A stretch of DNA of 64,000 nt from Aotearoamyces nothofagi (lineage: Eukaryota; Ascomycota; Leotiomycetes; Leotiales; Tympanidaceae): positions 504,578-568,577 of the forward strand of contig JADDTR010000012.1 of NCBI GenBank assembly GCA_015345905.1, given 5' to 3'. Position numbers and translations under genes: made by a program. Of this stretch, positions 34,486-45,413 are shown piece by piece. How positions within the stretch are numbered: position 1 is the stretch's first letter; the number at the start of each line of letters is the position of its first letter. The notes below the pieces were generated by a model. It was not told where the DNA came from. It ran no database searches and saw nothing but the letters and a program-made list of their open reading frames with translations.

Positions 34486-36222
34486 TTATTCAGAGCTGGC
34501 GCTCATATCAAAGTTCTTATCCCAAAGACTCCTTAATATAGCACTTAACTCATCATCCTCTCCGGAACTTGGCTCACTTGCTGCACTTCCTGCACTGCCA
34601 CCACCGAGCCCATCAAAGCTAGATCTCGCACCACTGGCGGATACCGAACCATCCGCTCTATCGCGCTCTTGGTTCCGCATCCTAGATTCCTTCAGGCTTT
34701 GACTTAGACCGTACCTACCTTTACCTCCGGTGTCGCCGTTACGCTTTGAGCTCTGATAGTTTGCTGGTATCCGCTTCCTCTTCTCAGCACCTGGTAATGC
34801 GTCGAGGCGTTTGATGGCGCGCCCAATAGGGTTTTGGAATCGCCGTACGACCAGGTACTCAAGGCCTGTACGCTCCAACTGGAGCCGAATCCGTGGGTCT
34901 CGGCCGTCATAGCCAGCCCCCACAAGAGTGGGTTGGTTAGGTCCAGCGTGGAGAACGGGCAAGCCACTCAACGCAGTTCCTGGTGCCAATTGTTGGGGCT
35001 CCATATTAGAGCTTGCGCGTTGGAGCCATAGCTTTTGCTGCGTACGTGACTGTTGTGGAGGGTTGTACGCGTTTTTGGGTTGCTTCCTTGAACGTGGCGC
35101 TAAAGCTCGAGCATCGTCGGCTTCTTCTTCTAGATTAGAATTTTGCCTATTTATGTTGCCCGTTGATTTTGCTCTCCGAGCCTCGTCGAGACCCCGATCT
35201 GACTTTCGGCCTTCAGTCGCTTGAGACTGGAAAGAAGGAGAACTCTCTACAGGAGTGCCAACTCCACCGTCCTTGAACCTGGAGACTAATTCCTCTTTTG
35301 GTGTTCGGGGAGTGTTGAGGTTTGATAATGTTGTGCCGTCGATTTTCTGAAATGAATCCGGAGAGTAGGTACTGGGAGTAGCTATAACTGATATAGAAGA
35401 CATTTGTGGAGGAGCGTTAGAGGATGGTACCCTCTGTAGTAATCGAGAAGTGATTTGTTGCGCGTCTGGGGCGGTGTGGCGATCGCTTTGCTTGTTCTGT
35501 GACCAATCCCTTCCTTCTGCGCCTGTCTTCGTGGGAGATTCGGCTGGGGAATGAGGTTGAGAGTTACTGGAACTGGCAGGTGGCTTTGCTGATGACTTCC
35601 CACCTGAAGCACCTCCTACCGAGCCTACTCTTGATACGTTTGGTGATGCTGAACCACTTGCTTCCGTCCACCCCTCCTCCTGTTCCTCATTACCCAGGTC
35701 GAAATGAACAGCCGACTTACTCAGGCTCTGCCTGTTATTACCGCCTGGCTGAGTAGATGATGATCGCTTCGAATTTCCTGCTGCTGATCTAGGTCGCTTG
35801 ACTTCGACGTGCGATCTGTTGCGCTTGAGTACGATGTGCGATGAGTTCTTCCTCAGCGACGTCTCAGAGCCATTGCGCGACAGCTTTGGCTCTGAACCAA
35901 CGCGCTTCATGGATGATAAGGGTGGACTGGGGGCTGGCGAAACTGCCCGTCGATGTGATTTTAAGCTGACATGGCTCTCGGAAGTATGTGCTTTCGTGAG
36001 CTTGTGCAGGCTTTTGCCGTAAGAAGGGACTCTGGTATGTAGTCGGTGGCCAACAGCATGCGCCTTTGTGCCCTTTGTCTTGTGCGACGCCGTCAAAGTC
36101 GGTGTACTCGACAGTGAATCTGCGGTTTCGTTGTGAGCTCTGTTTATTTTATGAGAGCTGTTCGACCGATGACCGTCTAAGGATGGTCTTTTGACGTGCG
36201 ATTGCGGCGCATCTGAGGCCAT
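34486..36222 (-). CDS. Tco89-like (TORC1 subunit) disordered protein
   Basis: A single exon of 578 aa, starting MASDAPQSHVKRPSLDGHRS. The protein is almost wholly low-complexity and Ser/Pro/Arg/Lys-rich. Conserved-looking patches are SSTPTLTASHKTKGTKAHAV, HTRVPSYGKSLHKLTKAH near the N-terminus, SKSAVHFDLGNEEQEEGWTE near residues 165-190, and a C-terminal block around RIRLQLERTGLEYLVVRRFQ with LSAILRSLWDKNFD at the end. The N-terminal patches recall filamentous-fungal proteins annotated with the TORC1-subunit Tco89 domain. The match rests on memory of short motifs, so the call is tentative. If right, it would act on the vacuolar membrane in TOR signalling. It lies in tandem with the flavoprotein-fusion gene on the same strand, 1.27 kb apart. 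Confidence 0.55.
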   Translation of the reverse strand: MASDAPQSHVKRPSLDGHRSNSSHKINRAHNETADSLSSTPTLTASHKTKGTKAHAVGHRLHTRVPSYGKSLHKLTKAHTSESHVSLKSHRRAVSPAPSPPLSSMKRVGSEPKLSRNGSETSLRKNSSHIVLKRNRSHVEVKRPRSAAGNSKRSSSTQPGGNNRQSLSKSAVHFDLGNEEQEEGWTEASGSASPNVSRVGSVGGASGGKSSAKPPASSSNSQPHSPAESPTKTGAEGRDWSQNKQSDRHTAPDAQQITSRLLQRVPSSNAPPQMSSISVIATPSTYSPDSFQKIDGTTLSNLNTPRTPKEELVSRFKDGGVGTPVESSPSFQSQATEGRKSDRGLDEARRAKSTGNINRQNSNLEEEADDARALAPRSRKQPKNAYNPPQQSRTQQKLWLQRASSNMEPQQLAPGTALSGLPVLHAGPNQPTLVGAGYDGRDPRIRLQLERTGLEYLVVRRFQNPIGRAIKRLDALPGAEKRKRIPANYQSSKRNGDTGGKGRYGLSQSLKESRMRNQERDRADGSVSASGARSSFDGLGGGSAGSAASEPSSGEDDELSAILRSLWDKNFDMSASSE

Positions 36223-37487
36223 GGTTGCTTCTACCTCGCTCGCAACTACGAGAATCGAGCCATCTGCAGGCTGTGTGAGTATTTGTGGCAGGAGTCAAGG
36301 TTGTGATTAGGTCGCCGGTGTGCGATGTGGTTCAATTGGTTGAGTTGGTGACAGCGCAGCAGCGGCAGTGCGAACGTTCCCGGCGAGCCCAACTCGTGGT
36401 GGGACGATTACCGATAGAGACAAGGGCGTGGGCAAAGGAGCATATTAGAGCGGCACTTCGTGACGAATGAGCAGGAGACTGATATTTGGATGGGCAGCCC
36501 GGTGCAATAGGGTCAAAAGCTGCCAGGAGTCATGGTGTTTCTCTGTTTCCATTGTGTATCCTGCTGCAAAGCTTGTGCTACGAACTGACAACTCCAGGCC
36601 TTCAAGTACAGCGCTTATCACCATCAGATCTACGTAAGGGAGGTGTCTTCCTAGATTGCGATTGCATCATACCGCTCCCACTCACCGCAAAGTCGTACCG
36701 ACCACCCGGCACGCTGCGAGGAAGGGTGGTCCTGTTCCAGGTCTCCCTTTCTATGTTGTCTCTCGCCATTCCCTGTCCATACTACCCAGAGTGCCACCGC
36801 CAAAGCCGTTACAACTGCCTCATCCTACAAGTGCGAAGTCAATAATCGTCACTGTTCAAGGCACTGTATCTATTTCAATTCGGATTACCAAAAACGCTTG
36901 TCGCCGAACGAGTCGGGAACAGAGCCAGAAGAGGCACATCAGAAATTAAATGATACATATTTACTGATTAATATCAATCAAGAAATGTTAGATATCACCT
37001 ATGTCACATGTGAAAGTTCAAGTATATTTTGGGCTTAAAGTGCCTTGCTCTAGTTGAGAGCGGCTGTATACTTTCCCAACACTCCCCCCAACACTTGCTA
37101 TCCCAGCGACCGGCCGCTGAAGCCTGTCACAGTACAGTGGCTTTTTAAAGCTCTGTAAACCATCGCTTTGCTGAGATTGCAGGGTGGTGCTGTTCAATAA
37201 GGTTATTTCGAGTCACTATCCTACATCCTCAATTTCTAGTGTACAAGCTCTACACTGCAGGCATAAAGCAATCCCTGCTGCTCAAAGGGAAGGCAGATGG
37301 ATACCCATCGAGCTCGGATAATTGACACAAATCAAGAGTCCCCTGTGCCTCGCAATGCCTTTCGCTTCCAAATGAAATTTCCAGTCGCCCAGTTGACACC
37401 ATGAATGCTTGGTTTCCATACGCGTACACCCTTCTTTGGCTGTAACACGGTGGGGAGGTGTAGCATGAGGGTATCGTTATAACATAC
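36223..37487. other. intergenic region, Tco89-like gene / flavoprotein fusion
   Basis: 1.27 kb. It holds the promoter of the Tco89-like gene and the 3' flank of the flavoprotein gene. A tRNA-like string near 36330-36365 lacks the rest of a cloverleaf. Short plus-strand frames show no motifs. Confidence 0.4.
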
Positions 37488-39500
37488 TCACAGCACCTTA
37501 ACCTTCATCCACTCACTCGTCCCAATCCCTAAATTCAGTCCATTCCTTGCCCACCACTTTCTCACTGCATCCTCTCCTTCAGCACCGTCGCCTCGAACGC
37601 TATCTTCTAGCGCCTCCTCAATGTCGCAAGTCTTATATTCAACCCGAAGTCTTCCTCCTCCTTCACCCTCATTTCCTTGCTGAAGTGTCTGGCTTTTCCA
37701 CCACTCCAACACTCTCACAAACCCGTTTTTAGTCGGACCCACAAGTACTTGGTTATCGAAGCTCATCATAAATTTATCGCCTTTAAGTTCCTTCCAGGCT
37801 TCTAAAACATTTACATGCCCATAGGTAGATGCAATCTTGGCTACTGACTCGGCGTGCGAGTATGGAATCATAGATGTGTCCCACCATCGAATAGTAGCGG
37901 CTTGACCATTCTGGGCTGCACCAATGATCGACTTGCCGACTTTGAGGCGGAGAGGGTGTGTCTCAATAGGCATCAGAGAGTCATCAGCAGTTAATATAGT
38001 AGCCTCATCAGCGATAAAAGATGATAAAGGGTCGGTCGGGCTGGGAGATGCATGACGCTTGCGTGAAGCTGCGGTGACATGCTTAGAGGCATCAGTGTCG
38101 ATGTAATAGCTTCCTTGGTGCATGCTCGCCTCTCTCCACCACTCGAGCACAAGGATATGTCCCTTCGAACTTGCCTGTTCAAGAGCAGCCTCGCTGTACT
38201 TGAGTGGGAGACCAGATTTGCGCCACCAGTCAAGGACGTGTACGAAACCAGACCTTGAAGCTCCATCAACAGCCTCGATACTATAGTCTTTCTTGAGGAA
38301 GGATGGAGATGTGCGCCACCACTCCAGAATCTCGGTGCGTCCATATACAGCAGAAGCTTTGGTAGGAAGTAGTGTTGAGCCAAAAGATGCCCAGAAAAGG
38401 TCTTTGTAATTGGTCTCGAGATGAGAAAGGAGGTCAGTGAGGCAGAATTTGATAATAAGCTTGACGCAGAGGCTGGAGAGGTAGCGCATGGTGCATGGAG
38501 CAGTAGAAAGCTTATCTATTACGTCTTGAAGAGGCTTGGTGAGAATGGTCCATTCAAGTTGGCGCATGTAGGACTGGAGTTCGTCGTGACAACCCAGGGA
38601 TCGGCGTTGCCATTCATTTGGTGTAGGAATATTTGTGTAGACCCCGAGTGCCCTTGCAACTTCCCAATCTCCCACATGCTGGAAGATGATACTCCATATC
38701 TCAGGAGGAAGTATTGTCTTCGTCTTCAGATTTTTCCTCGCCAGTTCTACTGCCCCCCATGTTGCGATATCGACGTCATGACCAATGGTCATAAGCTCAG
38801 CTTGATTCTTGATCACCTCAACCAGTTCTGAGAAGCCATCCCAGCCAATAAAGCATTTCTTTGGCCCTCTCTCATCGTAATGCCATAGAATTGGCGGCAT
38901 CACTCGAATCCAGTTCCACTTCTTCCTTATCTTGTTCAGATGTTTCTTCGTCATAGGGTTCTCCCACATTAACGTCGTCATGCCAGGTACCATTATGATC
39001 TTTTTCGATACATCCCATCCCCGTAAAACCTCGAGAAGCAAATTGCCCGTCATGCCGTGCAACATTTTGGCCAAGCTGTTCGCGTCGATTGGAGCCAGGA
39101 CCAATAAATCCGCCCATTCGCAAAGCTGATATGCTGTCTTCAAATGAAGATCGACCCGGTTCTGTTCCACCTCTCGATCTTCGTCCTTCTCTGCGATATC
39201 CGAAGACCTATTGCTATACGCAATCGTTATCCGTGCCAGCTTCGTGGTTACTTCGTCACAGATCACCCGCATCTCGATTTTGGAATGGTTTGAGAATCGA
39301 ACCGCCAGTGCTTCAGCCTTGGCTACATCTTTTTGGCCTGTCGCTGCTATGAGCACTCGAAGCTTCTGTGGTTCGTTGGATTTCATATCTAGAATAGACA
39401 ATACAGAGGACGCTCTGCTGGTGCAAAAAGGACGTGACTGTGACGGCGCAAAAGAATCTGGCGAATCTGCCAATCGTGCTGGCCGGTCTATATATGCCAT
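37488..39500 (-). CDS. degenerate PPCDC/HAL3-like flavoprotein fused to F-box-like and ankyrin-like repeats
   Basis: A single exon of 670 aa; an internal ATG at 39386 (MKSNEPQKLRVLIAATG) is an alternative start. Residues about 45-230 form a homo-oligomeric flavin-containing Cys decarboxylase (HFCD) fold: LRVLIAATGQKD, WADLLVLAPIDANSLAKM, GNLLLEVLRGWD and VPGMTTLMWENPMT. Compared with PPC decarboxylase, the His before WAD, the Asn of PxMNxxMW (here PGMTTLMW) and the substrate-loop Cys are absent, so decarboxylase activity is unlikely. An F-box-like stretch follows (LPPEIWSIIFQHVGDWEVAR, about 267-286). After it come at least five ankyrin-like repeats with a GHVxVLEWW signature (about 385-630). 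Flavin binding may persist; a scaffold or ubiquitin-linked role is inference. Confidence 0.75.
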   Translation of the reverse strand: MAYIDRPARLADSPDSFAPSQSRPFCTSRASSVLSILDMKSNEPQKLRVLIAATGQKDVAKAEALAVRFSNHSKIEMRVICDEVTTKLARITIAYSNRSSDIAEKDEDREVEQNRVDLHLKTAYQLCEWADLLVLAPIDANSLAKMLHGMTGNLLLEVLRGWDVSKKIIMVPGMTTLMWENPMTKKHLNKIRKKWNWIRVMPPILWHYDERGPKKCFIGWDGFSELVEVIKNQAELMTIGHDVDIATWGAVELARKNLKTKTILPPEIWSIIFQHVGDWEVARALGVYTNIPTPNEWQRRSLGCHDELQSYMRQLEWTILTKPLQDVIDKLSTAPCTMRYLSSLCVKLIIKFCLTDLLSHLETNYKDLFWASFGSTLLPTKASAVYGRTEILEWWRTSPSFLKKDYSIEAVDGASRSGFVHVLDWWRKSGLPLKYSEAALEQASSKGHILVLEWWREASMHQGSYYIDTDASKHVTAASRKRHASPSPTDPLSSFIADEATILTADDSLMPIETHPLRLKVGKSIIGAAQNGQAATIRWWDTSMIPYSHAESVAKIASTYGHVNVLEAWKELKGDKFMMSFDNQVLVGPTKNGFVRVLEWWKSQTLQQGNEGEGGGRLRVEYKTCDIEEALEDSVRGDGAEGEDAVRKWWARNGLNLGIGTSEWMKVKVL

Positions 39501-40224
39501 TGTGTCGTACGGGTCTTATCTAACAACAGCTTGTGTTACTTCGAGAAATGTGTCCTATTGGTCACCGCGTCGACGTGGTTTGCGAGAGTCCCTCCAGGGA
39601 ATTTTGGTGTAATGACATACGTGTGTGAACAGCAGAAAGCGCCTGCAGACGAGATTAATGTATGCCCTAGAAATAGTGGTGAATCTGGTCCGATTTGCTT
39701 CACACGTCGAAAGGCTTGGTTTAGTTCGTTGTCTCGGGCTTGCAAATACACTCGAGTTCACCGCTGCCGAAGACCTCAATACTCCAAACGACAGGGCACA
39801 TTTTCCGCTGTCTGTGCAGTGACGCCACTCCACAACTTTAAACGCTTTATGCTTTAGCGCTTGAATTAGCCATGCCTATCAGGACTCAATTTTTGTCAGC
39901 AAACTATCCCGAGTCAAATTTCTCAACTAGTATTGCGACTATTCATCATTTGTCCTTGGATGCAGTTGCTAGTTTTTTGCACATCCTGTTCATTATTGCT
40001 TCTTATTCATCACTATCGATGTGGCGGCACAGGAGAAACTAACAGACAGTGCCAAGACACTTCTGCCGCGACGCATATCGCAACTGCCGTTACTAGCGGC
40101 CATCTCAGTATAAAATACTGTGTATACGAGTCTATTAAACTATCCGGCTCTGCAGACTACTACTACTACGAGCTTTGGTGCCAGATGTCTTTATTGTCAA
40201 AAAGCCCATCGGTGTCAATATAAT
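39501..40224. other. intergenic region, flavoprotein fusion / RAP1
   Basis: 724 bp. It contains the promoter of the flavoprotein gene and the RAP1 3' flank. No gene is supported; the open frames on both strands at 39530-39860 are mutual shadows. Confidence 0.4.
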
Positions 40225-42730
40225 TCATGCCTGCCCTAATGCCATCGACGCTTCTTCTCTATCCCTTAAGAATTGCCTGCGCTTCATACACCTATCTTCT
40301 CCGTGCTTTGCGACTACCCGCTCATACTCTTCCGTGTCATTTGCAGACAATACCATGCGATCGTCATCAGTTGTCCATACGCCCTGGATATTGTTTGGCA
40401 CTCCATTACCACTTGTTAGCTCCTCCATGACGACCGCCACATCTCCGGTCTCCATTGTCGTAGCTAGCATGGCTTCAATTACTACTTCCTCTGCGTAGCC
40501 TAAGCCGACATGATGATCAATAAATGCTTGCAACTCAACTATCTCACGTTGAGAATCTGTTTGTGACTGCGTTGAGGAGTCATCCTGTGGGGACCCAGCG
40601 ATTACTTGCATGCTGTCTTGATCTTCCAATTCTGGTCCCTTGGAAGAAGGATCGATATCTTCAGGCATGCCCCGATATGAAAACTGGAAGTCTTGTGTTT
40701 CAGGTTCTGCGGTAAGTGTTCTTGGCCCTATGGTTGAGGTTGATCCAGAGAAGAGGTTGCGCTGCAGTGGCTTGTCGGAAAGTTTCACTGGCTCATGTGC
40801 ATCACTCTCATCCATCTCTTTGTCGGTTCCTATCTCGATATAGTCCTTAAGCGGTGACGGTTTCTGCCAGTTCTGTGGGTTTAGATTGGCATTAAACACC
40901 TCTTCGGGTGTGGACGGAATTTCTAACTCCTTCCCTTTGCCTTTGTCGACCTGTAGACGTTTGAGAACAGGCAGCGAATCTGCTTCAGCGTCTGCGTCTG
41001 TGTCATCATTACTTCGCTTTCGTGAAGCCCCTGGTTTCGCCGGTGGCGAAGATGGAAAGTCAAGATTGTCATCATAATTGTCTTTCTCTCGTTGCTCGAT
41101 CGGCTCTGCCTGAGGCTGTCTCTTATAGGCGGGAGGTATCCGAAATCGCAAGTCCATCAACTGAGATTCTGTCAACTCCCCTCCCTCAGTCAGTGTTAAC
41201 TCTAGCCTTTGCCAGTAAAGTTTCATGACATCTTCAAAATCCAACAGCGTGTCCTCATATATTGTTCTGAGCTCTGTGGCCGCATCTGGAAAGCGGAAAG
41301 TGTTAAAATTGAGTTTTGTAGCAACCTGCGGCCATCTATTGGTAGACTCAAGTTTGTCGAATCCACCAAAATCCGATGTTATCACAGTGTGCCATAGGTC
41401 AAATAAGTTTAGTTTCCGCCCACTTACTATCGGCTCAAAATCAATCTCCAGGTTCTGCTCATCTGAGAACTCCAGCAGGTTGTACCTAAAGCGTGCTTCT
41501 TCAGTAGTACGCCGGTTGGTTTCTTTTGGTTGGGATCCGCTATTAATATTTGATACGGGCACTGCTGTCTCGGAGGGTTCAGCATGCATAGGCGGTGAAG
41601 GCAGTCCCCCCTCAGCTGCCTTGGCTGACAATGAGCTCCGGTTGTCATTTGGAGGCTGCGCTGGTTTTATAGGCCTTTTTTCTGTTTTTACAGCAGTTCC
41701 TCGCATTGGCTTAACTTCTTTCACCCAGTAACTCAGCCATTCTTGCGCGGTATGATGTGGATGCTGGAAAATAAAATGTTAGTGGCGGTGTCTTAAACTG
41801 AAATATCCCAAGTAACAATAAGCCTTACTTCCTTAGCCCAGGCCTCCCAGGCCTCAATCACGCGGCTCTCGTCAATGTCCAGTACGTCGTCATAAATAGC
41901 GAGCAAGAGTTCAGCATCTTTAGTAGTGAAGGGGTTGCCTTCAGATGGTTTTACTGCAGGAGCATATGAATTCATTGGCCTTCTTTTTGGTTGACTCGGA
42001 GTTACAGCTTGGCTGGTTACCGAATCTGTAGAATCTGCTCTAATAATTTTCGAAGGAGCCTGCCTGAAAGTAGAGCTGGGTTTGATAGGGCCTTCGTTAG
42101 CCGGCAATAATACAGCCGGGGGAGATTGGTTCTCAAGATACTTAATCCATCGATCACGCCACGATTGAGAAGTATGATGTGGATACTTGGGTAGGTTGTC
42201 AGTTTGGCTATTAAAGCAGATAACTCAGACTCACCGCCCGTTCTAACTGCTCATATATTGCATTGCCTCTTGTAGGTAAGCCTCTTGATTCAGCTGTAAT
42301 TACCCATTGAGCTAGTATTCGATCATCAGACGATGTAAAGGGTGTTCGAGTTCCTTTCATAGGCTTTCCTGAACCAACTGGTCGGCTAGTACCTACGGCC
42401 GGTCCAGCAGGATGATCTTCGAGGTTCTCAAGTTTGCCATTTTTGACCGACTTTTCTATATAGGTCCAAGAGTATGAGCCTGGAGGGGCATCCTTTTTTC
42501 GGGCATGGTCCGCGATCATAATATCGGCTGTCTTTTCTAAAGGGACGACTGAGCCTCCGTTGGCCTGGCTGGGATTAGTTTCTGTGAAGAGGAAGTTGCT
42601 ATTAGGGGAGCTTCACCTCAACCAATCTAATCCAATGGCCTCGTGTTGGAACTCGCTGCGCTATCCAGAATTTCTTGTCCTTGAATAGGGTGCCTCCACT
42701 CCCCACGCCATCGTATACTATAGCTGCCAT
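40225..42730 (-). CDS. rap1: telomere protein Rap1 (BRCT, Myb, ARID-like, RCT)
   Basis: Exons 42730-42617, 42564-42235, 42185-41829 and 41763-40225 give 779 aa. Rap1 binds telomeres, directly or through a TRF-type partner, and recruits silencing and length-control factors. Domains: BRCT 10-95 (GTLFKDKKFWIAQRVPTRGH, IMIADHARK, SWTYIEKSVKNG); Rap1-type Myb 112-167 (PFTSSDDRILAQWV, ending HHTSQSWRDRWIKYL); a second Myb-like unit 232-282 (PFTTKDAELLLAIYDDV, HHTAQEWLSYWV); an ARID-like domain about 370-447 (LNLFDLWHTVITSDFGGFDK, RWPQVATKLNF, ELRTIYEDTLLDFE); and the C-terminal RCT at about 680-779 (VVIEAMLATTMETG, WTTDDDRMVLSAN). A basic segment RKRSNDD with LKRLQVDKGKGK suggests a nuclear signal. 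The start follows family alignment; an in-frame ATG 213 bp upstream is less likely. It is divergent from SWF1. Confidence 0.93.
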
Positions 42731-43551
42731 CCCGTCTTCTTTGTTGGCCGCAAACGCGGAAGTCGCTGAAATGGTTTTGACAAAGGAGAAACCTACAGGC
42801 CTTAAAATCGACCTAACTCGCAACGCCGTAGTCCCTGCAGTGAGGTTATAAGGCTGGACATCCTTAGGTTGCTGTTCTAAGAATTTCCGGATGTCGTCCA
42901 AAGCATTTCTGGGGTTTGACGCGTATCGTATACGCGCCATCACGTGATGCTGCCAAATCCTATCGCTAAAGTCACCTTGGATAAGGGTGGCGAACGCCGG
43001 GTGTGAGTTTATAGAGGTGGGAACAGTGATGCTTCTGGCCTACTACTCCTTTCTTATCAGATATAATTGGCCCAAACTTATCACACGAGGCTACACTAGA
43101 GTACAGCTCAAGTGTAAAGGTGGAGTGAATGAGGAGGTTACTAATTGTTGATATGCTAACCACTGAGACGTCTGTGTGGTAACATCTGCTAACTGTTGGC
43201 ATGGGCGTAGAAGAGAAGAATTGCCTGCTCTACTCGTTAGACAGAATATTTAAGTGCCTAATGGTAACTGTCTTCTAGATCTTTGACAGTTTTAGATAGA
43301 TGCTTAATAGCTTCCCTCTGTCCATTTAGACTCTTGTCGCATCTATGTTAATCTCGCACCGGTCGCTGATATAGCCTAACTTTAAAATCAATTGTCGTGT
43401 CGAGACGAGTCTTTGTTATTGCTTTCACTGACAGAAAATACACCGCAAAGGCCAGCCACTCTAATCCATCGCTTCCTTGTAGCTGGCAGTTGAAAAGCAT
43501 GTAGTACATGACAAGGCTCCGACCAGTTGAACAAAAACTCAAAACGTCAAG
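42731..43551. promoter_or_regulatory. divergent promoter, RAP1 / SWF1
   Basis: 821 bp lie between the two start codons, AT-rich in the right half. The open frame runs on 213 bp upstream of the RAP1 ATG (to 42943) and could be translated or be leader. No named element is recognised. Confidence 0.4.
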
Positions 43552-45413
43552 ATGGGAACATTAGTAAAGATAGCCATCGTGGTCCTCCTGATATCATTTG
43601 TAACCTTCGTCATCTTCTTTGGTAGATTGCCTGCATTAAGGTAAGATGAAAGGCGATCCATTGATTGATTTATTTGCTCATAATATCCAAGGAAAACTCC
43701 CATAGGAGGTCTATACAGACTGCTAATGGTTCATCTACCCCGGCGTATATATACATGGGATCAACGTCTGACCGGCGGACGAGCCTTTGACTCGAGTTCA
43801 AGATTTTTCCAATATATGATGTATGAGAAGCATCCTACTGTACTTGTAAGAGCCTTATTTCGTTGCCTTGGTTGTTCGCTTTTCTTGCTTAGTCGTCGAA
43901 TTCTGCCTGGGCACGGGGCCACCTAGGGAGTTCTCCCACACCAAGCTTGAAACGTACCTCTACTACCACTTTAATCAATCTTCCTTTCCAACAAACGTTC
44001 ACCTAACCTTCTCATAACTCCAACTTGATGCACAGCATCTATACTTGAAACATTCTTCGTTCATTCATCCCAATAAAGCCATATCTTCTTTCAAACAACG
44101 CCTTAATTTAGAACGAGTTGGAGTCTCCCTCCACTGACTCACACGTTCATCCCATCATCTCTCACAGAGCGGTTCTTAACGACAACGAAGTCGTTTAATT
44201 GTTGCAGTAACCATGGAGAATGCTCATGCAGATCTTGAGTGGGCAAAGTTTGTCATCGCCTTGGTTAGGTTACTCATCCCAACCATCTGCCTGGGCATTC
44301 GATGGTGGTATCGAATGGCCTTGACTCCGGTATTTTCCCTTAAGTTTAGTGCGACGGCTTGAGACAATGCAATGCTAACTTCTCTGAAACCAGGTGATGT
44401 TCTTGATTCTTCTTTCTGGGTCGGAGTGGATTTATCTCCCGGAAATCTTCCCCCCGCTCTCTCTAGGTCTCAAGGTCCAGGTCATCATCGTTGTGGTTGC
44501 GCCTTACATATTCTTGTTCGCCACATCCTTCTCAAACCCAGGAATTATCCTTCGAGAAAACCATGCCTTCCACGGCAACCTGTACCCCTATGACCATGTG
44601 TTATTTCATCCTGGAGATATGTGTGTTACTTGCCGCTTTGTCAAGCCAGCCAGGTCCAAGCACTGCAGTCTCTGTGGATTCTGCATAGGAAGGGCCGACC
44701 ATCATTGTATATTTGTCAACAATTGTGTTGGCTATGGAAACCTTCACTGGTTCTTGTCCCTGCTGTTTAGCACTGCTGTGCTTACCAGCGCGGGTGTTGT
44801 CTTCGGCTTCAGGTTCCTTCTAAGCTGTATCCAAGCCAGCTATCCAGACTTTACTGTCTTCCATACTGGTCTGAAGTGGTCAGAATATATGTCGTTCTGG
44901 CAATGGTCTATCCAGGAGAAACCTGGTGTAGGCGGGGTCACTCTTCTCTGCTTCGCGACTACCCCACTAGTCATTGGCCTTTTCTTGTTCAATGTGTACC
45001 AAGTATGGGCTGGCACGACTACCAATGAGTCAGGTAAATGGTCCGATCTGAAAATGGATATGAAAGATGGGTATGCCTACATCAGATCGTTACCAGAAAC
45101 CCGAGAGAGGGACCCGCGATTCGAGCCAGCGCGCCCTGCGTGGCCGCTGGATCCCAAGTTTATCGTCCAGGTGTCTGTAGATGTACCTCCAAGTCCCAGT
45201 GACCTACCCGGAGAGGGCACTTGGGAGAGAATCTGGGAAACCAAACACCTTCAGAACATTTATGACCTTGGCTTTCGCCTCAATCTTGGTGACGTTTGGT
45301 TGTCGAGAGCCAATCTAACTAAACTTTTCCCGAAACAGCGTAAGTAACATAAACACCCCGTTTCACTCTGAAGCTATTACTCACTCATAACAGGCAGAAA
45401 CGTACCAGTCTAA
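43552..45413 (+). CDS. swf1: DHHC palmitoyltransferase Swf1
   Basis: Exons 43552-43640, 43692-43845, 44394-45339 and 45394-45413 give 402 aa. Swf1 is an ER/Golgi multi-pass enzyme that S-palmitoylates Cys residues next to transmembrane segments, notably in SNAREs. The N-terminal membrane helix (AIVVLLISFVTFVIFFG) is followed by the conserved RLTGGRAF and MMYEKHPTVL segments. Further helices come after VMFLILLSGSEW. The DHHC cysteine-rich domain spans about 158-195 (CVTCRFVKPARSKHCSLC, RADHHCIFVNNCVG; catalytic Cys186). The final exon is only 20 nt and adds RNVPV. Intron 2 is 548 bp, tenfold longer than the others, and contains an alternative start exon described separately. It is divergent from RAP1. 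Confidence 0.92.
44213..44329 (+). other. candidate alternative first exon inside SWF1 intron 2
   Basis: A 39-codon open segment begins at an ATG in strong context (TAACCATGGAG) and ends at CCG followed by a GTATTT donor. Splicing to the normal exon-3 acceptor (44393) would remove 64 bp in phase 0. It would give MENAHADLEWAKFVIALVRL..., then a hydrophobic stretch, then the Swf1 sequence VMFLILLSG. This would replace the usual N-terminal region with a different membrane helix while keeping the DHHC domain. It cannot be an internal cassette exon, because the bases just before its ATG (TAA) would stop the frame. No transcript evidence is available here. Confidence 0.35.

Noticed and set aside
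36325-36410. tRNA-like string TGGTTCAATTGGTTGAG
   Set aside because: An A-box-like word only; the downstream sequence lacks a B-box and a foldable cloverleaf.
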